Below are positions 41,201 through 50,200 of a stretch of DNA of 64,000 nucleotides, piece after piece. Within the stretch, counting starts at the first letter, position 1. The number at the start of each line of letters is the position of its first letter. Origin of the DNA: Bombyx mori (lineage: Eukaryota; Arthropoda; Insecta; Lepidoptera; Bombycidae); assembly GCF_030269925.1 (NCBI RefSeq), contig NC_085118.1, positions 15,373,001 through 15,437,000 of the forward strand, written 5' to 3'. The position numbers and the translations under genes are program-made. The notes beneath the pieces are model-generated. The model was not told the DNA's origin, searched no databases, and saw only the letters and a list, made by a program, of their open reading frames with translations.

Positions 41201-44200
41201 GTGGCAAAAAAGACCTCTGGAAACGCACTGTGGATGACCGCAGTGGCTCCAGGTAGTATGGATGAACTCTACTCCGGTGGCGGGCGGTGCGATGGTAAAA
41301 ACGAGACGTTGGTATCATCTCGAACAATTCCTCAGAGCACTCCCCATGGAACATGCGGTACAAAATACAGAGGGAACCGAAGTCCCTCCGCAGACCCAGA
41401 GGCTCCAAGCGATCCGTGAGAATGGGATTATCGACAATCCGAACGGCTCTTCTGTATGGAGTCAAATGGAAGAAGCTGGTATTTGGGAGCCCCGGCCCAG
41501 AGATGGGAGCAGTACTCCACGCGAGGCCGGACTTGTGCTTTATAGAGCAAAAGTCTTTGTCCAGGCGTGAAGTACCGCTTTGCTCTGTTGAGGACTCCCA
41601 GCATTTTGGACGCCAACTTTGCTTTGCCTTCCAAATGACTCCGAAATTGGACATCGCTCGAAATGTCAATCCCAAGTATCCCGATACTCCCGGAAGTTTG
41701 CAGGGATACTCCTTGGAATTGCGGCGCCATGACAAAGGGGTCCTTCTTCGCAGTGAACGCGCAAACTTGTGTCTTTGTCGGGTTGAATTGAACCAAGTTC
41801 AATTCACCCCATTCGGAGACTCGCCCCAGAGAGTTCTCCACTTAGACACAAGTTTTGATTGTCTCTCTTGCACCACGCTCCGAGAGAGACTCTGATGGCC
41901 GATATATCGCGCATCCCCCGTGCTGTCATCCGCATAGCAATGCATGCCATCAATAGACAGCATGTCATTGATATACAGGATGAAAAGCGTGGGGGAGAGC
42001 ACCGAATCTTGTGGAACGCCAGCGTTAATGGTCATGGTATCAGAGCAGTCACCGTCTACAACGACCGTGATGCTCCGCCCATCCAAAAAGCTAGCGATCC
42101 ACTTGCAGAGACCCTCGGGGATTCCGTAAGATGGTAACTTCGATAGAAGTGCCCTATGCCAGACCCTGTCGAAGGCCTTCGCGATATCAAGGCTCACAGC
42201 AAGAGCCTCGCCCTTGCTCTCCAAGGCTTCAGCCCACGTGTGAGTAAGGTATACAAGAAGATCGCCAGCAGAGCGACCGTGACGGAAACCGTACTGTCGG
42301 TCACTGATCAGCTGGCGATCCTCCAGATACTTCAGGAGTTGTATATTTATTATTCACTCCATCACCTTGGAAAGCAAGGAAGTTATCGCGATAGGCCTAT
42401 AACTCGATGGGTCCGACCGGTCACCCTTCTTGGGGATAGGGTGGACGTGGGCGGTCTTCCATGAAGACGGAACCCTGTTAGTGCAATAAGAGAGGCGATA
42501 CAAACGCGTTAGCGCAGGCGTCAGCTCAGGGGCGCACGTTTTCAGAACCACTGCAGGGATGCCGTCTGGCCCACTCGACTTATGGACGTCCAGGAGTCGG
42601 AGCTCCCGCTTGACTGCACACTGCGTGAAGCAGATCTCAGGCAGGGAGCTATCACACCGGGGGATGTTCGGTGGTGTGGCACCCCCGTCGTCCACGGTCG
42701 AGTTCGAGGCGAGAGTCAGCCTTCTCTTTCGCACTATGGGCCAAACTGTCATCGGACTTGCGCAGTGGTGGGAGACCTGCAAAAGTTTCCTTCTGCAGCT
42801 TTGGCGAGCGACCATAAAGCACGGCTCCCAGAGGGATAGCTATTCAGTCGCTCGCCAACTCTAGCAACGTACTCCGACTTCGCCTTGGCAATAACCTTCT
42901 TGTAGGACCTGGAAGCGGCGTTATATTTCCGCCTTTCCTCTCAGGTGTTAGGATCCTGACGTCTCCTGGCATTATCCCATGCCACGTATGCGGACCGCTT
43001 GAGGTGTGCAGCATCCCTGCTGGCATTGTTATACCAGGGTCTACTGCGACCTCCAACGGGCACCTCAGAGGAGGGAATAAACAATTCCATCCCCTGGAGC
43101 ACCACGTCTTTAAGACGGTCCGCACAGACATCAGGATTAGCAGAGGAAAAGCAGAACCGCCCCCTTGGGTAGGATGCGTAAAATTTACGCAATCCATCCC
43201 AATCTGCTGACATATACTTCCAAACTCTTCGATACCCGGTCGTCGTTCGACGACCAGGACGAGAGAGTGGTACAACAGCATGGATAAGGCAGTGATCAGA
43301 CGATCCAAGTAGAGCGTCGACCACCACACTGTATCCGGCCGGATCCGTGGTCAGCAGAAGGTCCAACAGAGAAGGTTCGTGCCCCTCGATATCTGGGACA
43401 CGGGTGGGCTGTGTCACCAGCTGGGAGAAGCCGTAGGCCAAGGCGAAATCGTAGGCAGTCCGACCCGGGAGGTCAGTGGTTCTGGACCCCAACCACTCTT
43501 GGTGGTGAGCGTTGAAGTCTCCAAGGACCACCACCTCCGCAGATGGGTACTGCTCAAGCACGCGGCTAGTCCCCTCTTGCACATGCTCAATCAGAGCTGA
43601 ACCTGCACACGCGTAGATTCGGGTACAACCCTCGTGATCCACGCGCAGCCACAAGAGGGACAGGTCCCGTTGTTCGAGGCCTCGTAGACGGCGACAACAG
43701 ACATCAGCCCAAACGAATACACACACCCCGGCTTTACGCAGGAAGTTGTGCTCCAATACGTAGCCGGGGTATTCAAGATACGAGGTATCATCCGGAGTTG
43801 ATATCTGCGTCTCCGTCAGAAACAGTAGGGCAGGCTGCGCCGTCTCAAGATGGTAGTGTACGGCGTCAAGGTTGCTATGTAGGCCCCTGACATTGCTGAA
43901 ATCCACATTAAATGTGGAATAGGGGATCGCCGATATAACCCTTTTTCTGTTTATGATTTTCATTTTTGTTGTTTTTTGGAGAGTGGGATAGGGTGAGGTA
44001 GGATGTTCGAAGTGAAATCATGACAACACCTGAATAAAGCGCGGAACATAGTGTGTGGTCGATCACGGGTTGCGTGAGAGACCGACGCAGGGCATGGAAG
44101 GGCTCCCAGTCCACCCTGCGTGCGATCGTCGGGATCCACTCCGGTCTCCGACTCCGGCACGATGACCGCACGACAGGATTTTACACCGGTTGGCGGGATA

Positions 44201-47200
44201 GCTTCCCGGGGCGGAGTTTAGTAGTGACACCCGGGTTCAGGTCCCCTACTGACCGGCGGGCGGCGGCGAACACCGTTTCACTGGGTCTCCCTATACCCCC
44301 GTCAAACAATCACGTCCCGCAAGCTCGCACACACGTTTGCTCCGCATGTTCCAGGTATCATCAGGATTCACCTCCAACAAGGAAGAGGAAAGGGAAGGAA
44401 TAAAACTGGCTCTCCAACCCACACGCCGGAACACAGCTAGGCTATTTGGCGGCGGACTCTAGTTGGAGGGTGGTCGCCAGCCAGTCGGACTAGTCCTACC
44501 ACCGGTTACGTTTTCGGCTCCCGTTTTGCACCACCCAGGGGTCACTTGTAGGGAATCGCGGGTTAAACCTACGGAAGCGGGAAGCATTCAACCCCCAAAA
44601 TAGCTAAACCATATCATAGTAACAGTCATCGTTCAAAGCGGTACCAATAACTGAGTGGCAGGAAAATGTTAAGATGATGATGGTGATGCCGTGCCGCATG
44701 TCTGTCTCGTATTTCTAGTGTGAATGAGATCGTCTATGTAATATCGTATTTATGTTACAGAGCTCGGCCAAGACGGAACACCGCTTCGACCGAATCAAGT
44801 AAGTCTTAATATCATATGTAATATCTCTACTATTTATTTCTACTGTTGATAGAGTAGAAATATGTAATACTCTAGACTATTCTGAAATTAATTGTTAGTG
44901 GTACGCTAACCTTTCGCGTCAACCACCGACTGGCCGAGGGCCGACGTTACCGCAATGTGTATAGTGCATGGAAATATTTCTAATACAGATTGAACGCGAG
45001 AGGAAGCGACAAGAACGCGAAGCGAAACAGGCCGAGAAAGAAGCGAAACGACTCGAGAGGTTACAGAAGAGAGAAGAAAAGGAGAAACTGAAAGAACAGA
45101 AAGCCAAGGAGAGGGAAGAGAAGAAACAAGCGAAACTAGCTCTACAAGAAAGTAAAAGGCTAAAGAAGGAGAATCAAATGAGCATGGGATACGGGATGCA
45201 GGTCGGGCCCGGCGCGCCCGACGTGCAGCGCATGGGCCCGTACGGCGCCGCGCCCGCCCCGCGCCCGCCCGCCCCGCCGCGCCTGCAGGTACGCCCCCCA
45301 ACACCCCCCACCCCCACACACGGGGGCAGAACAGTGAGGTATTGACAGTAACCAAGACGGAACAGTTAATAGCCCACCGGTCTATTTTTTCGGGACAGTT
45401 TGCTTCCCTCGTCACCTTTCTCGCTTTTCTGTCTTGTGGGTGGACTCGTGTGACGCAAGAGTTTCTCGCCGGATCTTCTCAGTGGGTCGCGTTTCAGATC
45501 CGGTGGTAGATTCTGCGAAGCACTGCTCTTGCTAAGATCAGTGTTAGCAACACTCCGGCTTGAACTCCGTGAGCTCATCTGCACATGTTAGGGTGAAGCT
45601 GAAATAGCCTCTCAAGGCTATCAGCATAGGTAGGGAAAAAAAAGGACAGTGACATCTAAAGAGCAGGACACAGCGCTTCTTTCTGCAGCAATTTTTAATA
45701 AACGGCGCAAATATTGCCGTTGTCGTGTGCGACGCTCCATCGCTTCACTTGGGCTGTCCCGACTGCGTATTTCCTTTTCCGTGTACTTAAAATAAACACG
45801 GACTTGTGGCGTTTAATTGCGCGTGTGCTAATTACAAAACCCGTGGGCGATTGAAGGACACGCGCCTGCCATTGAACACCAGTTTGGAAAGGGAATTAGC
45901 GCAACAAATGCGTGCGTGTTTCAAGGTAGTATAATAATAACAAAGCTTTCTTTATTCCACACAAAAATAATTACATACAATTTGAACATACATTAACAGT
46001 TTTTTAATTTTTTTTTAAATTTATTTATTAAAAAGTTAAAAAGTAAAAATTAAAGTTAATTAAGAAATTAGTTTTTTCTTATATTAATATAATTTTAATA
46101 TTATTTACATTATTCAGGCAGTACTGCCTCATAATGTACACGGGAAGGGTACAATACGCGTCCCGACTATCCTAATCCTATGTTTAGACGATACTGTTCT
46201 TCCAAACCGTTCAGTCCTACTATTCTTGTAACGCCAGAATATTTCATTTCCATTAATTTAAACCTTTTTCTAAATTACTGGCAACGCCATCTAGCGATTG
46301 CACGTGGCGCAGTGTGGAGAATTCGATACCTTTTTTTTTAATACACACAAATAAGTTCGGTTACTCGACACTGCATGTCGTGACTGCGATTTTGTCTCGA
46401 TTGTACGACGGCAAACTTTTCGCCTCACTATTGTGTCCCCGTGTGAGACAGACATAACGATTCTATGTTTAGACGATGCTGTCCCTCCAAACCGTTCTGT
46501 CCTACTATTCTGCCCCACTGTTGTGTCCCCGTGTGAGACAGACATAACGATCCTATGTTTAGACAATGCTGTCCCTCCAAACCGTTCTGTCCTACTATTC
46601 TGCCCCACTGTTGTGTCCCCGTGTGAGACAGACATAACGATCCTATGCTTAGACGATGCTGTCCCTCCAAACCGTTCTGTCCTACTATTCTGCCCCACTG
46701 TTGTGTCCCCGTGTGAGACAGACATAACGATCCTATGTTTAGACAATGCTGTCCCTCCAAACCGTTCTGTCCTACTATTCTGCCCCACTGTTGTGTCCCC
46801 GTGTGAGACAGACATAACGATCCTATGCTTAGACGATGCTGTCCCTCCAAACCGTTCTGTCCTACTATTCTGCCCCACTGTTGTGTCCCCGTGTGAGACA
46901 GACATAACGATCCTATGCTTAGACGATGCTGTCCCTCCAAACCGTTCTGTCCTACTATTCTGCCCCACTGTTGTGTCCCCGTGTGAGACCGACATAACGA
47001 TCCTATGTTTAGACGATGCTGTCCCTCCAAACCGTTCTGTCCTACTATTCTGCCCCACTGTTGTGTCTCCGTGTGAGACAGACATAACGATCCTATGTTT
47101 AGACGATGCTGTCGCTCCAAACCGTTCTGTCCTACTATTCTGCCCCACTGTTGTGTCCCCGTGTGAAACCGACATAACGATCCTATGTTTAGACGATGCT

Positions 47201-50200
47201 GTCCCTCCAAACCGTTCTGTCCTACTATTCTGCCCCACTGTTGTGTCCCCGTGTGAGACAGACATAACGATCCTATGTTTAGACAATGCTGTCCCTCCAA
47301 ACCGTTCTGTCCTACTATTCTGCCCCACTGTTGTGTCTCCGTGTGAGACAGACATAACGATCCTATGTTTAGACGATGCTGTCGCTCCAAACCGTTCTGT
47401 CCTACTATTCTGCCCCACTGTTGTGTCCCCGTGTGAAACCGACATAACGATCCTATGTTTAGACGATGCTGTCCCTCCAAACCGTTCTGTCCTACTATTC
47501 TGCCCCACTGTTGTGTCCCCGTGTGAGACCGACATAACGATCCTATGTTTAGACGATGCTGTCCCTCCAAACCGTTCTGTCCTACTATTCTGCCCCACTG
47601 TTGTGTCCCCGTGTGAGACAGACATAACGATCCTATGTTTAGACGATGCTGTCCCTCCAAACCGTTCTGTCCTACTATTCTGCCCCACTGTTGTGTCCCC
47701 GTGTGAGACCGACATAACGATCCTATGTTTAGACGATGCTGTCCCTCCAAACCGTTCTGTCCTAATATTCTGCCCCACTGTTGTGTCCCCGTGTGAGACA
47801 GACATAACGATCCTATGTTTAGACAATGCTGTCCCTCCAAACCGTTCTGTCCTACTATTCTGCCCCACTGTTGTGTCTCCGTGTGAGACAGACATAACGA
47901 TCCTATGTTTAGACGATGCTGTCGCTCCAAACCGTTTTGTCCTACTATTCTGCCCCACTGTTGTGTCCCCGTGTGAAACCGACATAACGATCCTATGTTT
48001 AGACGATGCTGTCCCTCCAAACCGTTCTGTCCTACTATTCTGCCCCACTGTTGTGTCCCCGTGTGAGACCGACATAACGATCCTATGTTTAGACGATGCT
48101 GTCCCTCCAAACCGTTCTGTCCTACTATTCTGCCCCACTGTTGTGTCCCCGTGTGAGACAGACATAACGATCCTATGTTTAGTGGTTGCTGTCCCTCCAA
48201 ACCGTTCTGTCCTACTATTCTGTCCCACTGTTGTGTCCCCGTGTGAAACCGACATAACGATCCTATGTTTAGACGATTCTGTCCCTCCAAACCGTTCTGT
48301 CCTACTATTCTGCCCCACTGTTGTGTCCCCGTGTGAGACAGACATAACGATCCTATGTTTAGACGATGCTGTCCCTCCAAACCGTTCTGTCCTACTATTC
48401 TGCCCCACTGTTGTGTCCCCGTGTGAGACAGACATAACGATCCTATGTTTAGACAATGCTGTCCCTCCAAACCGTTCTGTCCTACTATTCTGCCCCACTG
48501 TTGTGTCCCCGTGTGAGACAGACATAACGATCCTATGCTTAGACGATGCTGTCCCTCCAAACCGTTCTGTCCTACTATTCTGCCCCACTGTTGTGTCCCC
48601 GTGTGAGACCGACATAACGATCCTATGTTTAGACGATGCTGTCCCTCCAAACCGTTCTGTCCTACTATTCTGCCCCACTGTTGTGTCCCCGTGTGAGACC
48701 GACATAACGATCCTATGTTTAGACAATGCTGTCCCTCCAAACCGTTCTGTCCTACTATTCTGCCCCACTGTTGTGTCCCCGTGTGAGACAGACATAACGA
48801 TCCTATGCTTAGACGATGCTGTCCCTCCAAACCGTTCTGTCCTACTATTCTGCCCCACTGTTGTGTCCCCGTGTGAGACCGACATAACGATCCTATGTTT
48901 AGACGATGCTGTCCCTCCAAACCGTTCTGTCCTACTATTCTGCCGCACTGTTGTGTCCCCGTGTGAGACTGACATAACGATCCTATGTTTAGACGATGCT
49001 GTCCCTCCAAACCGTTCTGTCCTACTATTCTGCCCCACTGTTGTGTCCCCGTGTGAGACCGACATAACGATCCTATGTTTAGACGATGCTGTTCCTCCAA
49101 ACCGTTCTGTCCTACTATTCTGCCCCACTGTTGTGTCCCCGTGTGAGACAGACAACGACATCTGGTCCGACAGGTCCGCGCGGAGTTGCGGGGCTTGCTG
49201 TCGGCCGAGGAGCGCCCCGCGCCGCTGCACGCGCACCCCTCGCTGTCCGAAGGTAACCTCGCGGTGATGTCCATGGAACTAATAAGAATAAGCGATCAAA
49301 TTAAGGACGTTACGAGACGCCCCACCAGAATTTTAACACTATATACTGGCGGTAGGACCTCTTGTGAGTCCGCGCGGGTAGGTACCACCGCCCTGCCTGT
49401 TTCTGCCGTGAAGCAGTAATGCGTTTCGGTTTGAGGGGTGGAGCAGCCGTTGTAACTATACTTAAGACCTTAGAACTTATATCACAAGGTGGGTGGTGTC
49501 CGTTGTAGATATCTATGGGCTCCAGTAACCACTTAACACCAGATGGGCTGTAAGGTCGTCCACCCATCCAGACAATTAAAAAAAAATTGACGGCTTGCTG
49601 AAATTTAAATTATCATGTCCAGGTAATAAAAGTAATAGTGTCAATATGTGAAATCATTTAATTGAATAAACTCAAATGATTTGACATCCCAGTAGTTGGG
49701 ACATCTTCAAATTATGATACAACTACAATTATTTACTGAAAATATATATGCCCGTAGGGACTGAGATGTTGTCTCTACAGAAAACTAACTTCAACACGAA
49801 ACAAAATGACGGGCAGAGAATTGTTACCTGGACGATTCTCTATCCTTTAGTTCATTGATTCATCTCAATTGTCCTTCATGATGTCTCTCTATATGCCTCC
49901 TGTTACGAAAAACAACCCTTAAGCTTTCTTAACACAAGCACGTCCTTTTTCTCCCTCAAAAAAGAAAATTCGTCATCGCCGCTCTGACGCATAAAAAAAA
50001 AACGTCCGGCAAAGGAAATGCCGACTATAGAGCCAGAATGATTGGAATTAAATTGATTTGTCAAATCAATCGAAGACGTGCACTATTACAATTTATAAGC
50101 TGATCTATGTAGGTAGGTCGTGCAGCTTCGTAACACCGCGTTGTAGTAAATTACTTTAACATAATTACAGGTACATTGTCGGTGGCCGGCTCCCCGCAGC

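Noticed and set aside
44906..45415. 169-codon minus-strand open frame
   Set aside because: Antisense of RSF1 exon 22, whose plus-strand coiled-coil frame is spliced in phase on both sides.
46421..49154. CRISPR-like regular repeat array
   Set aside because: Units are directly adjacent with no unique spacers and lie in a eukaryotic intron; it is a minisatellite.
46291..49274. Three open frames of about 940-980 codons on both strands
   Set aside because: All are translations of the same 90-bp minisatellite. The period is a multiple of three and the unit has no stop in several frames, so long open frames arise automatically. They overlap one another and the RSF1 intron.
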